A DNA stretch of 64,000 nucleotides from an uncultured bacterium (GTDB lineage: Bacteria > Planctomycetota > UBA1135 > GCA-002686595): assembly GCA_938083085.1 (NCBI GenBank), contig CALLKX010000013.1:62001-126000 (forward strand). Reading direction: 5' to 3'. Below, in pieces: positions 43,251 through 54,125 of this stretch; position 1 is the stretch's first letter; every line of letters starts with the position of its first letter. The position numbers were made by a program, and so were the translations under genes. The notes under the pieces are model-generated. The model saw only the letters and a list, made by a program, of their open reading frames with translations. It searched no databases and was not told the origin of the DNA.

Positions 43251-45434
43251 TCAGGGCCTGACCTTGACCTGAACGGCGTTGGTGAAGTTCGAGGTCGTGG
43301 TCCCGTTGAGGTTGTCCCGGAACCACGCCTGGAAGTTCCACGTGTCCCCCGGGACGGCCGAGATGGGGCCGGTGGGCGTGGGGAGCGCGCTCAGGAATGC
43401 GGGGGTCGAGATCGCGCCGCCGGGACCCGAGTTGAGGATGCCCAGCCCCACAGAGCGGCCAATCGAGCCGCTCAAGCACAGGTTGCCCTGGGACCCACCG
43501 GGACTCGCGGCAAAGCCCGTGTCTCGCGAGGCCAGGAAGAAGCCAAAGGTGTTGGCGGGCAGCACCGAGGCGGTCAGGACAAGGGTGTCACAGGCGGCAG
43601 AGCGGCTCCCGCTGGCGCTGATCTGTGCGCTCCCGAAGGTGGAGTTCACGTTGGCAGGGCCGCAGTAGCTCGTCCCGACTGCGGGTTCGCGGGTCGTCAG
43701 CGACCAGACCGAGCCATCCTGAATGATCGGGCTGTCGAAGCTGACGGGGGCGCCTCCGAAGGGCCCGTCTTGGTAGCCGATGGTCGCCGAGGCGCCATTG
43801 GCCGCTCGAGCTCCGCTCACGTCCTCGTAGAGGAACTGGGCGTAGGTCGGCCCCGCGGCATGCACCTGGACCTGGAAGGTGGCCGTCTGCGTGCTGCTCA
43901 CCCCGAAGAACTGGACGCGGTCCCACTGCACGATCAAGCTCGTGCCGATCTCCTCCCAGTAGATCTGCCCCCCCTGGCCCGAGTTGGTATTGATGTCATC
44001 CCAGAACGGCAGGAGCGCTTGCTCGGCGCCAAAGGCCATGAAGCTTGGGATCTGCTCGTTGCCGGGGCCGAGGTCCTGGCTGCTGCCTGCGAAGCGCAGG
44101 CCGCCGTTGCTCCCGACACGCACGACGCCTGCGCCCAGCAGCTCGTTGCCGATCGTCGTGACGATGTCGACCGCCTCGTCGTCCGCAAGGTCCAGGGGCG
44201 TGCCCGTGGACGAGATGTCGATGTAGGCCCCGGCGAGGGTGTTATCGAAGATGAGCGCCGGCGACTTGATGATCTCGATGTTGGTGGCGTTGTCCACCGC
44301 AGATCCGGCGTCGAAGGAGTACTGGAAGGTCTGGTTCAACCCGCCGACTTGGAACCCGATGGTGGCGGACTCACCGCCGCCGGCACGCGCGCCCTCCACG
44401 TCGCGGTAGGCGAACTCTGCGAGGACGTCCTCATTGGCGTACACCGTGAGCTGGAAGGTGGCCCGCTCTGACGGCGGGGTGTTGTAGAAGCCGACCTCGT
44501 CCCACTGGATGATCAGCTCGCAGCAATCCTGCTGCCAGTAGATCTGTCCCACGGTCCCGGACTGGGTGTCGAGGTCGTCCCAGAAAGGCAAGAGGGCGAC
44601 GGCCCCGTTGAAGGCGCTGACGCTTGGTAAGGGGCGGTTGCCGGGGAACAGTTCGGGTCCCAGCGTGGCGCCGGGAAAGCGGACGCCTCCATTGCTGCCG
44701 ATCCTCACTATGCCCGAGCCAAACACGCTGTTTCCCACAGCGGTGAAGATGTCCCTCTCCTCATCGTCGCCGAGACTCAGGGGCGTCCCCGTCGTCGAGA
44801 TGTCTGTGAAGCCACCGAATTTCTTTCTCATGAAGAGCCGGCCCGGCTCTCTGACTTCCTCGTAGACCAGCTCGCCGACGAGCGCGCGGGAGCTATTGAA
44901 GCTGCCCGAGCTGGTGAAGGGTTGGCTGCGTGCGTCCCCCGTGGTCAGGGTCAGCGTGCCGTCGCTGAAGGTCTGCACGGGATTGGAGGCGATCCCGAAG
45001 TAGTTCGCGCTGGTGTCAATGAAGACCAGCGCAACGCCGACCACATCGCCGCAGGGCACGTCGATATCGGGGATGTCGATCAACCCGGAGGGCCGGTCAG
45101 TGCCGATGAGGTTCTGTCTCCCGGTGGCCACGCCCAGGGAGGTCCAACCGTTCAGGCTCTGACCGGGTCCCGGATTGCCGAGGGCCGAACCTGCGCGGAT
45201 GAGGACCTCGACGCGCAAGGTCGCTCCCAGGGCGGTGGTTGAGGCGGTGGTCAGGTGCGTGATGCGCGTGTCGACGAGGCTCTCCACGTCGAAGAACAGG
45301 CCGGCGCCGTTGACGCTCTGCCCGTTGTTCGCCGCGGGGTTGGCCTGGAGCGTGGGGGCCTGAGCGAGAGCGGAGCCGCCGAGGAGGACGGAGAGAGTCG
45401 TCGTGACGACGGCCTTGTTGAGCATGGAATTCAT
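43251..45434 (-). CDS. Large secreted protein with two repeated beta domains and the shared C-terminal module
   Basis: The 727-residue exported protein has a signal peptide ending GGSALAQA. About 170 residues of beta-rich sequence follow, then two copies of a domain of about 170 residues. They are marked by DISTTGTPLSLGDDEERDI / DISSTGTPLDLADDEAVDI, then VRIGSNGGVRF / VRVGSNGGLRF, LLPFWDDLDT / LLPFWDDINT, GQIYWQ / GQIYWE, and a SATIGFQ / SATIGYQ end. This layout is nidogen-like. The last 130 residues (TSYCGPANVNSTFG, ISASGS, NLCLSGSIGR, PGDTWNFQAWFRD, TSNFTNAV) are the module seen at the N-terminus of the 35.9 kb protein. Probably an extracellular or cell-surface adhesion protein; that is inference. 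Confidence 0.85.
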   Translation of the reverse strand: MNSMLNKAVVTTTLSVLLGGSALAQAPTLQANPAANNGQSVNGAGLFFDVESLVDTRITHLTTASTTALGATLRVEVLIRAGSALGNPGPGQSLNGWTSLGVATGRQNLIGTDRPSGLIDIPDIDVPCGDVVGVALVFIDTSANYFGIASNPVQTFSDGTLTLTTGDARSQPFTSSGSFNSSRALVGELVYEEVREPGRLFMRKKFGGFTDISTTGTPLSLGDDEERDIFTAVGNSVFGSGIVRIGSNGGVRFPGATLGPELFPGNRPLPSVSAFNGAVALLPFWDDLDTQSGTVGQIYWQQDCCELIIQWDEVGFYNTPPSERATFQLTVYANEDVLAEFAYRDVEGARAGGGESATIGFQVGGLNQTFQYSFDAGSAVDNATNIEIIKSPALIFDNTLAGAYIDISSTGTPLDLADDEAVDIVTTIGNELLGAGVVRVGSNGGLRFAGSSQDLGPGNEQIPSFMAFGAEQALLPFWDDINTNSGQGGQIYWEEIGTSLIVQWDRVQFFGVSSTQTATFQVQVHAAGPTYAQFLYEDVSGARAANGASATIGYQDGPFGGAPVSFDSPIIQDGSVWSLTTREPAVGTSYCGPANVNSTFGSAQISASGSRSAACDTLVLTASVLPANTFGFFLASRDTGFAASPGGSQGNLCLSGSIGRSVGLGILNSGPGGAISTPAFLSALPTPTGPISAVPGDTWNFQAWFRDNLNGTTTSNFTNAVQVKVRP

Positions 45435-45623
45435 CGTGTCTCTAGCGTGAAGGGGGCTTGCGGCGCCGGGAGCAGGCCTGTTCGCCCTGAAGAGGTTCGC
45501 ATTCTCGCTGAGCGGACAAAATCTCGGCGCTGCAGCTGGGGGATTGGGTGGGCCTGGCCTCGACGGGGCGCGATTGAGACGCAGCCACTTCCGGAGCGAA
45601 TGCCACGCGGCGGCGGCGGCGGC

Positions 45624-45664
45624 AAAGAAAAACCAGGGCAGAGCCGCGGACGGCTGCTGCCCTG
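45624..45664 (-). terminator. Rho-independent terminator of sdhCAB
   Basis: On the minus strand, an 8-bp CAGGGCAG/CTGCCCTG stem with an inner 5-bp stem and a 4-nt loop (45634-45664) is followed by GGTTTTTCTTT (T-run at 45632-45624). It lies 72 nt after the sdhB stop. The rest of the 45435-45736 gap should hold the promoter of the secreted-protein gene, but I see no clear hexamer. Confidence 0.82.
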
Positions 45665-45736
45665 AAGGAGCTAGCTGGGAGCCTCATGGGTCCCGACCGG
45701 GCAGGTCCACTGCCCTTGCACGAGGGCCTCGGCCCG

Positions 45737-46510
<774 letters not shown>

Positions 46511-46529
46511 CTGACTGGTCTCCTCGGGA

Positions 46530-48473
<1,944 letters not shown>

Positions 48474-48521
48474 GGTTCGTGCGTGGAGGGGCCCGGTCGA
48501 GCTAGGGGCGTCCGGGTCAGT

Positions 48522-49166
48522 TCAGCCCGTGAAGAACAGATAGAACGGAATGCCGCCAAAACCAGCGACAAGCAAGGCGGTGATCAGCCGGCCTGTGTTC
48601 TGAATGAGAGAGCGGTAGCGCGGATGTGCCACACCCAGGGTCTGGAAGGCGCTCTGGAACGCGTGCCACATGTGTAGGCCGACCATGCCGATCGATGCGG
48701 TGTAGATCACGAATCCGACGGGGTGTCGCAGGCGATCGACCACCATCTGGGCAAGGTCGTACTCGTCGAGGAGCTCCTTCGAGATCCGGAAGTCCCAGAT
48801 GTGAATGACGAGGAACACGAGGAGCACCGGCCCGGTGATCCACATGGTGGTGGAGGCCACGGTCTTGGCGCCCATGCCCAGGCTCGACTGATACTTGTCC
48901 GAGCGCGAGGTCTTGTTCCGGCCGGTCAGGAGGACCGCGAACAGGATGTGCACCACGAAGAGCACCAGCAACCCCGCCTCGGCGAGGGGCAGCAGCGGGT
49001 TGCTCTCCAGCAGGTCCGCGTACTCGTTGAAGGCGTCATTCCCCGCGTAGAGCGTGAGGTTGCCGGCCATGTGCACCAGCAGGAACAGCGTCAGCGAGAG
49101 GCCGGTGACGGCCATCACGTACTTGCGCCCGATGGACGAGCTCAGGAAGCGGATGAACGAGTTCAT
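48522..49166 (-). CDS. sdhC: Succinate dehydrogenase cytochrome b subunit
   Basis: This 214-residue membrane anchor has five hydrophobic helices and conserved haem-binding histidines (H32 in LLVHMAGNL, then VVHILFA, VIHIWDF and LHMWHAF), typical of the diheme b558-type family. ATG 49166 starts at MNSFIRFLSSSIGRKY, which fits family N-termini. A 19-nt block including this start codon is duplicated 23 nt upstream (see the repeat entry), creating a short upstream reading frame that ends in an ATGA overlap with sdhC. Confidence 0.92.
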   Translation of the reverse strand: MNSFIRFLSSSIGRKYVMAVTGLSLTLFLLVHMAGNLTLYAGNDAFNEYADLLESNPLLPLAEAGLLVLFVVHILFAVLLTGRNKTSRSDKYQSSLGMGAKTVASTTMWITGPVLLVFLVIHIWDFRISKELLDEYDLAQMVVDRLRHPVGFVIYTASIGMVGLHMWHAFQSAFQTLGVAHPRYRSLIQNTGRLITALLVAGFGGIPFYLFFTG

Positions 49167-49205
49167 GGATGGCTGGAGGACCCTTTCATGGATGGCTGGA
49201 GGACC
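49164..49205. repeat. Direct repeat (19 nt, period 23) spanning the sdhC start codon
   Basis: CATGGATGGCTGGAGGACC occurs at 49164-49182 and exactly again at 49187-49205. On the sdhC strand, the second copy supplies an ATG (49189) for the frame M-K-G-S-S-S-H-P-stop (49189-49163). Its TGA overlaps the sdhC ATG. Confidence 0.9.
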
Positions 49206-49474
49206 ATGTCGTCCCCTGCGTGCGCGAAGCCTCGCTGGAGCCAGAGGTGGCATCAAGGAGGCCCGACACGGTGGGGGGTGCTGTCGGTGGGGGACCTGCC
49301 CGTGTCACCCACTGCGACGCTGTGTCACGGAGGTCGATACGGGCGGGGCGAAGGGACCGGACGTCCCAGGGTTTCGATCCCGGGATTCTATCGGTCCGGA
49401 CACCCCGCTAGTATCTCCTGGGACCCGATTCCTGCCGGGCCTGCGGCGGTTTGCACGAGGTCCTTGGTCGCGCC
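49206..49474. other. Divergent intergenic region between sdhC and the histidine phosphatase
   Basis: No gene is seen. On the minus strand TAGAAT (49390-49385) is a possible sdh -10, about 220 nt from the start. On the plus strand TAGTAT (49409-49414) is a possible -10 for the phosphatase gene. Neither has a convincing -35. Confidence 0.4.
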
Positions 49475-50098
49475 ATGAAGCTCAATTCACCTCGCCCTGT
49501 CCGCCTCATCCTCGTCCGGCACGGGGAGGTCGAGGAGCGCTGGCGTGGAACGATCTATGGCCGCCTGGACGTGCCGCTGTCGGACCGCGGCATGGAGCAG
49601 TCGAGACTCGTCGCTGAAGTTCTCCAGCACGAACCGCTGGATGCCGTGGTGAGCTCAGGCCTCCAGCGCGCCGAGGCGGCGGCCGCGCTGATCCGTTCGA
49701 CCCGGCTGGGCATCGAGCGCGCAGACGACCCGCGCCTGACCGAGCTGGACCGCGGGGATTGGGCGGGTCGCCAGATCTCCGAGCTGACCCAGGTCGACCC
49801 CAAGGCAATGGAGCGCTGGACCGCCACCCGGGGCGCTATTCAGGCCCCCGGCGGCGAGTCGCCCGCGGCCCTCGCCGAAAGGACCCGGCCGGCGTTCGAG
49901 GAGCTGGCGCGGCGGTTCGAGGGCGGTACGGTGGCCGTCGTCGCTCACCTTTGGGTGGTCCGGAGTGCCCTGGCCGCAGCCCTCGGGTTGCCCATGAGTC
50001 GCTCTTCACAGCTCGGATTGCCCCCGGGCGGGATCTGTGAGCTCGCCTGGCCCTCGGCTCCGGGTGCGTCCCCGCGGCTCGTATGCCTGGGAGCCTGA
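49475..50098 (+). CDS. Histidine phosphatase (phosphoglycerate mutase-like) family protein
   Basis: This 207-residue cytosolic phosphatase or mutase has the catalytic motif LVRHGEV near the N-terminus, SDRGMEQSRLVAEVL, the SSGLQRAEAAA element (usually SSDLxRA), E-L-D-R-G-D-W-A-G, and a second catalytic His in VVAHLWVVRS. Relatives include alpha-ribazole phosphatase and GpmB-like phosphatases. The length and lack of insertions rule out the large dPGM type, but the substrate is unknown. I start at ATG 49475; TTG 49451 is in frame. Confidence 0.88.
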   Translation: MKLNSPRPVRLILVRHGEVEERWRGTIYGRLDVPLSDRGMEQSRLVAEVLQHEPLDAVVSSGLQRAEAAAALIRSTRLGIERADDPRLTELDRGDWAGRQISELTQVDPKAMERWTATRGAIQAPGGESPAALAERTRPAFEELARRFEGGTVAVVAHLWVVRSALAAALGLPMSRSSQLGLPPGGICELAWPSAPGASPRLVCLGA

Positions 50099-50296
50099 GA
50101 GGCGCCTGAGGGGCGCCGGAGTGTCGTTCGGGGCCGAGGCCGGCGCTCCGTGATTCGCGCTCGCTGGGCGAGGTGCGACCGCGGGTCCATGCGCCCGCAA
50201 GCCGCGCGATGGCGACTGGCGTGGTTCGGGCCAGGAGCCGCGCCGCAATCGGAGGAAGGCGGATATCGGGGCTGGAGGTTGGCGGCACCCGGCAGT

Positions 50297-50302
50297 TATA
50301 AA
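50297..50302 (+). promoter_or_regulatory. -10 hexamer TATAAA, leaderless-type, before the small Cys protein
   Basis: TATAAA ends 6 nt before GTG 50309. In this GC-rich setting an isolated TTATAAA is conspicuous. Confidence 0.4.
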
Positions 50303-50308
50303 GGCAGC

Positions 50309-50569
50309 GTGGCTAGCAAGAAGTGTTTCATCGACAAGGCGCGTCCCTGCGACCTGACGTGCAAGGCGGCCTTTCCCGTGGAGGATGCTGTGGATCCGGT
50401 GGACTGCTACTTCATCTGGCTGGCGTCGCACCTCGGGGATTCAGCCTTCGACTTCAGGCGGATGATGGACAGCCAGCTGCCGCGAGAGGACGGTCCCGGT
50501 CCGGCGGGCCCCGGGGCACCTGGGGCACCCGGAGCGCCCGGTCCCGACTTCGGCGGTTCGCCGAACTGA
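50309..50569 (+). CDS. Small four-cysteine protein with collagen-like tail
   Basis: This 86-residue protein (GTG start) is of unknown family. Four cysteines lie in the first third: C6, C14, C18 and C33 in KKCFIDKARPCDLTCK and VDCYFIWLASHLG. C14-x3-C18 plus C6 and C33 could bind a metal or cluster. The segment DCYFIWLASHLGDSAFDFRRMM looks conserved and helical. The tail (62-80) is GPGPAGPGAPGAPGAPGP, collagen-like triplets. The low-complexity tail and minisatellite array 3 just downstream may share an origin in slippage. No signal peptide. I would treat it as a real gene because of the well-placed TATAAA and the uneven, non-random Cys pattern. Confidence 0.6.
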   Translation: MASKKCFIDKARPCDLTCKAAFPVEDAVDPVDCYFIWLASHLGDSAFDFRRMMDSQLPREDGPGPAGPGAPGAPGAPGPDFGGSPN

Positions 50570-50661
50570 CGCGACGTGGAGCGCCGGGCGCTGCTGGGTG
50601 GTTGGCTCGCAGGCTCCGAGGAGCACCCGTTGGTCAGGGGTGAGCTGGGCGGTGTTCAATT

Positions 50662-50766
50662 GGCCAGGCCTGTGTCGGCCAGGCCTGTGTCGGCCGGAGC
50701 GGCGTCGGCCGGGCCGGTGTTGGCCAGAGCGGTGTCGGTCGCCGCCGAGACGGTCAGGGCGGGAAT
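50662..50766 (+). repeat. 15-bp-period minisatellite (array 3)
   Basis: Seven contiguous 15-mers start with two exact copies of GGCCAGGCCTGTGTC, then diverge (GGCCGGAGCGGCGTC, GGCCGGGCCGGTGTT, GGCCAGAGCGGTGTC, GGTCGCCGCCGAGAC, GGTCAGGGCGGGAAT). It begins 93 nt after the small Cys gene. Confidence 0.85.
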
Positions 50767-51400
50767 GGTCCTCGCCGCGGTTCGATTCGCCGATGCCGGC
50801 GGGAGCGCAGCCTGTCGACTCGAACTTCCGGCTCGTCGCCAGTGGGCGGTCGGCGGGGATCGGTCGTCGCTGTGCGCCGCTGCGCGAGCCCGTCGATCCG
50901 GGCGTTCAGGTTCCGGCCGTTGAGAGCTGGACGGCTCGGGGTCCGGTGGATCGAGGCTGGAGGGTCGGCGCGCGCGGTGGCCGCTGATGTTCCGTCCGTC
51001 AGCCCTGGGGCCGGTTCGGGCAGAGTTGACTTCCAGGTCGATGATCAGCGCGCTTGGCGGCTTATCCAGGGAGGCCCTTGTGGTACATAACATACATTAT
51101 CCGAAGGAGAAGGTGCCCGCTCGGGGCCTACAGGCGAGGTCCGGCCAAAGCTCCCACCCCGTGAGTCCGGGTCCTGCCGGACCGATGGACCTCCGGTCCG
51201 TGGGGCCTCCTTGGCCCCATTCGTTGCCCCAACCGTGACTCCGCCAGGCCGCGCGCGGGATGGCGGCGCGCGGCGCCCCTGATGGTGTCCAGCCCCACTC
51301 GGCCGGGAAGCCATCGCGACCGGCGGATTGCGGGCAAGTGCGCCTGGGTTCGTCCCGATGTTCCCAAGTGGCACGACCCTCGTTCCCACTCCCACCTGTC
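50767..51400. other. Long intergenic region without a recognisable gene
   Basis: Open frames here have no recognisable protein features. A small hairpin GGGGCC-TCCTT-GGCCCC (51202-51218) followed by ATTCGTT could end transcription. The AT-richer patch GTACATAACATACATTATCCG (51082-51102) stands out, and it may hold a promoter for the lipoprotein gene or a binding site. Confidence 0.4.
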
Positions 51401-52051
51401 ATGGCGCGACACTCATTTCGGCGAGGCCTCATCCCCGGCCTCGGGCTTCTCCTGCTGTCTCTCTCGGCCTGCGCGCCGGGCTCCTCGAGCCGTGCCAGCA
51501 TCAGCTCACGTCCCGTGGTGGACGGCTGGGTGCCGCCCGCGGAGGTCTCCCACCCCCCATTCAGGGCGGAGACCTTTCACTCCAACTGGCTTGAGACGCG
51601 GGGCGGAAGTTACGTGTACATGGAGGTCCTGGGCGACTACCGCAGGGCGGGCAGCTTCATCCGGCCGCTGATCAGCGAGGCGCAGCAGCAGGGCCTTCGG
51701 ATCGCGCCGAATGCGTCGCCCTTCTGCCTGTTCTACGACGATCCCGGCTCCGGCAAGCCCGTGGCCGAGCTGCGGGCTCGTGTCGGCATCGAGCTGGAGC
51801 AGCCCCAGGCCGCCGTGACCCCGCTCTTCGTGGATGCGCTGCCGGGTGGTACCGCGGTCCACGCTTGCGTCTCGGGCCCCTACCCGGGGGCGTCGCGGGC
51901 CTACCCGCTGCTGTTCCAGTACATGGGGAAGTTGAACTGGGAGCGGAACGGGCCCATCCAGGAGATCTACCACGTGTCGCCCGGCTCGGGCGTCCCGGAT
52001 CGCAGCCTGATCTGCGAGATCCTCATCCCGGTGCGCCCGGCCGCCCGCTGA
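51401..52051 (+). CDS. Lipoprotein with GyrI-like effector-binding domain
   Basis: This 216-residue lipoprotein has a signal sequence with lipobox LSLSAC. The mature part resembles the GyrI-like/AraC effector-binding fold: YVYMEVLGDYRRAGSFIRPL, then PFCLFYDDPG, LRARVGIELE, and AVHACVSGPYPGASRAYPLLFQYM. This domain usually binds small hydrophobic molecules; on an exported lipoprotein it may act as a binding or carrier protein. No transcription factor part is present. It appears monocistronic. Confidence 0.8.
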   Translation: MARHSFRRGLIPGLGLLLLSLSACAPGSSSRASISSRPVVDGWVPPAEVSHPPFRAETFHSNWLETRGGSYVYMEVLGDYRRAGSFIRPLISEAQQQGLRIAPNASPFCLFYDDPGSGKPVAELRARVGIELEQPQAAVTPLFVDALPGGTAVHACVSGPYPGASRAYPLLFQYMGKLNWERNGPIQEIYHVSPGSGVPDRSLICEILIPVRPAAR

Positions 52052-52125
52052 GTCAGGGGGGGGGAGTTTGGTCTGGGGGCTGGCCGCCGATCGGCGCGGA
52101 CCGTGCGCTCCAGTTCCTGCGCGGC

Positions 52126-53973
52126 TCAGTCCCCCATCAGGGACCGAGCCTCAGGCGGGTAGCAGCGAAAGACAGTAGCGGCGCCCTCGAGTGAGATGTT
52201 CGCGCGCAGCAGGTCGCCTGGCTCGAGGTGCTCGCGGAGAACCTCAGGCAGGATGATCGTGATGGGCTCGCCGCCGCCCCGGGGGGTCACCCGGTCGCCG
52301 GAGGTCTCGAAGGCCTTGGGCTGGGCCTCGTCGATTGAGAGGACGGTGTAGCCCTCACCCTCGGGGTCACCTTCACCCATCGAGGACCGAGCGCCCGAAG
52401 GCGTCCCCTGGGCCAGCCCCAGGGCGTCGTTCGCGCGGCGCACCCTGGGGAGTGACGTCTCGAGTCCGTCCAGGGCGTCCAGGAACTCCGACCCGAGGTC
52501 AACCTCGTGGGCGTCGAGCGCCCACTCACAGAACTCCCGCAGGGCGGCCACGAGGGCCAGGGCCTCCGCATCGCTGGTGAGTGCGCCGGTCTCCTGCAGC
52601 CAGAAGGTCGTGAACTGGAACAGGTCGCGGCCCTTCAGTTCCTCGAAGATCCCGATGGGGCGGGCGAACGCGGCGAGGTGCTGGAGAGGGTCGAGGCTGG
52701 CCGCGTCGAAGTCACCGCGGGTGGCCTGCAGCTCCCAGCGCATCTCGTCGACCATGGCCCCCACGACTCCGGGGAAGTCCGGCGCGGGCGCCTCGGAGTC
52801 TTCCTCGCCGGGTCCGTCACCGGCGATGCCGAGGTCCTCCTCGAGCTTCTGGAGCAGCGAGGCTGCGTCCTCGCCTCGCTCGCGGCCGCGGGCAAAGGCC
52901 TCGACGGCCTCGGTGCGATCGGGCTCCGGGTCGAGGTCGGTGCTGGCCCCGCTCACCGCGCCGCGGTCGCTCTTCGCCGCACCCGGCCGGCCTGCCCCCG
53001 GAGTCGCGGGCGCCACGCTTGGCCCGATGAGATCCCAGGCGCGGATGAGCGCCGACCGGGCCTCGCTGAGATCCACGTTGGACTCGAAGGCCAGCGTCTC
53101 CATGACCTCCGCCATGGGGTCATCCAGGCCGTGCACGAGGCGCGCAGGGTCACGCGGTGTCCTGGCGAGAACTCCGAGGGCTTCACGGGCCAGGACATCA
53201 CTCAGCCCAGCGGCCAGGAGGACCTGCACAGCGTCTTGCTCTGGGTTCTCACTGAGGGCCGGTGCGGCCTTCGGGTCCTCCCGACCCGGGGCGGGGCGGG
53301 GCGTCTCGTGAGCTGCACCTTCGGCGAAGAACATCGCCTCGAGGTCGCGCTGTCCGATGCGAAGCACGTTGACGGCGCCCTGCTCACGGACCCTGGCAAG
53401 GTCGCGCTTCAGCGCGGCGCCGATCTCCGGGCTGCGCACGATGGCGATGGTCGGAGAGGCCACGTTGCCGCCGTCCCCGGCCGGGTACAGCCGGCCGACG
53501 AGGAGGTCCCCGTGGCGCAGGCGGCCCTCGAGGCCCTGGGTCATCAGCGCGTAGGTGCCAAACCCTCCCAGGTCCCGGGCCCATACGGCTTCCTCGGCCC
53601 CTGTGGACTCCGCCTCGAAGACGCCCGTATGAGACTTCAGCAGGGACTCCAGCGCGGCCCCCAAGGCCTCGATCTGCTGCTCGGCGTCCTCTTCATCGGC
53701 GAGGCGAGCGCTGACGGCTTCCCGGTACGAAGGGCCCAGCTTCTCCGCGACGCTGCCCCGCAGGGTGGCGCTGTGGTGCTCGAGGAGGAACCACTCGAGG
53801 TGCCTGCGGCCAGCGAGGAGGGTCTCCCGGGGGTCCCCAGCGGCGCCAGGCCGGGCCCCTTGAAAAAAGGTCTCGACGCTCCCCTCGAACTCGGCGCTGA
53901 GCTCGGGGAGGCCGCGGACAAGGCTGCCCAGAACCTCCAGGCAGCGCTCGATGGTCGAAGGGTCGAGGGTCAT
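52126..53973 (-). CDS. Unknown acidic protein (615 residues)
   Basis: I recognise no family. The protein is acidic and mostly helical, with no signal peptide or membrane segment. It begins LDPSTIERCLEVLGSLVRGLPELSAEF. A middle segment has beta character (GDLLVGRLYPAGDGGN), then comes a Gly/Pro/Ala/Asp-rich linker (about 350-420), and the C-terminus contains PITIILPEVLREHLEPGDLLRANISLEG, which resembles a small beta-barrel substrate-binding fold. ATG 53973 is preceded by TAGGGT 7 nt upstream. Neighbours give no clue: it is divergent from the CvpA-family gene. Confidence 0.65.
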   Translation of the reverse strand: MTLDPSTIERCLEVLGSLVRGLPELSAEFEGSVETFFQGARPGAAGDPRETLLAGRRHLEWFLLEHHSATLRGSVAEKLGPSYREAVSARLADEEDAEQQIEALGAALESLLKSHTGVFEAESTGAEEAVWARDLGGFGTYALMTQGLEGRLRHGDLLVGRLYPAGDGGNVASPTIAIVRSPEIGAALKRDLARVREQGAVNVLRIGQRDLEAMFFAEGAAHETPRPAPGREDPKAAPALSENPEQDAVQVLLAAGLSDVLAREALGVLARTPRDPARLVHGLDDPMAEVMETLAFESNVDLSEARSALIRAWDLIGPSVAPATPGAGRPGAAKSDRGAVSGASTDLDPEPDRTEAVEAFARGRERGEDAASLLQKLEEDLGIAGDGPGEEDSEAPAPDFPGVVGAMVDEMRWELQATRGDFDAASLDPLQHLAAFARPIGIFEELKGRDLFQFTTFWLQETGALTSDAEALALVAALREFCEWALDAHEVDLGSEFLDALDGLETSLPRVRRANDALGLAQGTPSGARSSMGEGDPEGEGYTVLSIDEAQPKAFETSGDRVTPRGGGEPITIILPEVLREHLEPGDLLRANISLEGAATVFRCYPPEARSLMGD

Positions 53974-53980
53974 AGCGGGG

Positions 53981-53986
53981 ACCCTA
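53981..53986 (-). promoter_or_regulatory. -10 hexamer TAGGGT, leaderless-type
   Basis: The hexamer ends 7 nt before ATG 53973 on the minus strand (reading GCTAGGGTCCCCGCTATG). Confidence 0.33.
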
Positions 53987-54125
53987 GCAAGCAGAGCGCC
54001 CCTTGGCGGGGCGTGGGAGGCGAGATCCTGAGCGCGGGGCGGTGCCCGGGCGGTGACTCGCCGATTCCCGGTCAATTCCGGGCCAGATGAGCCCAGGGGT
54101 GACCGATCTCACGAGCGAGGCAATC

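Noticed and set aside
50656-51093. A minus-strand frame with ADTGL-type pentapeptides across array 3
   Set aside because: The repeat appearance is a result of the 15-bp period; no start signal or homologue-like region is present.
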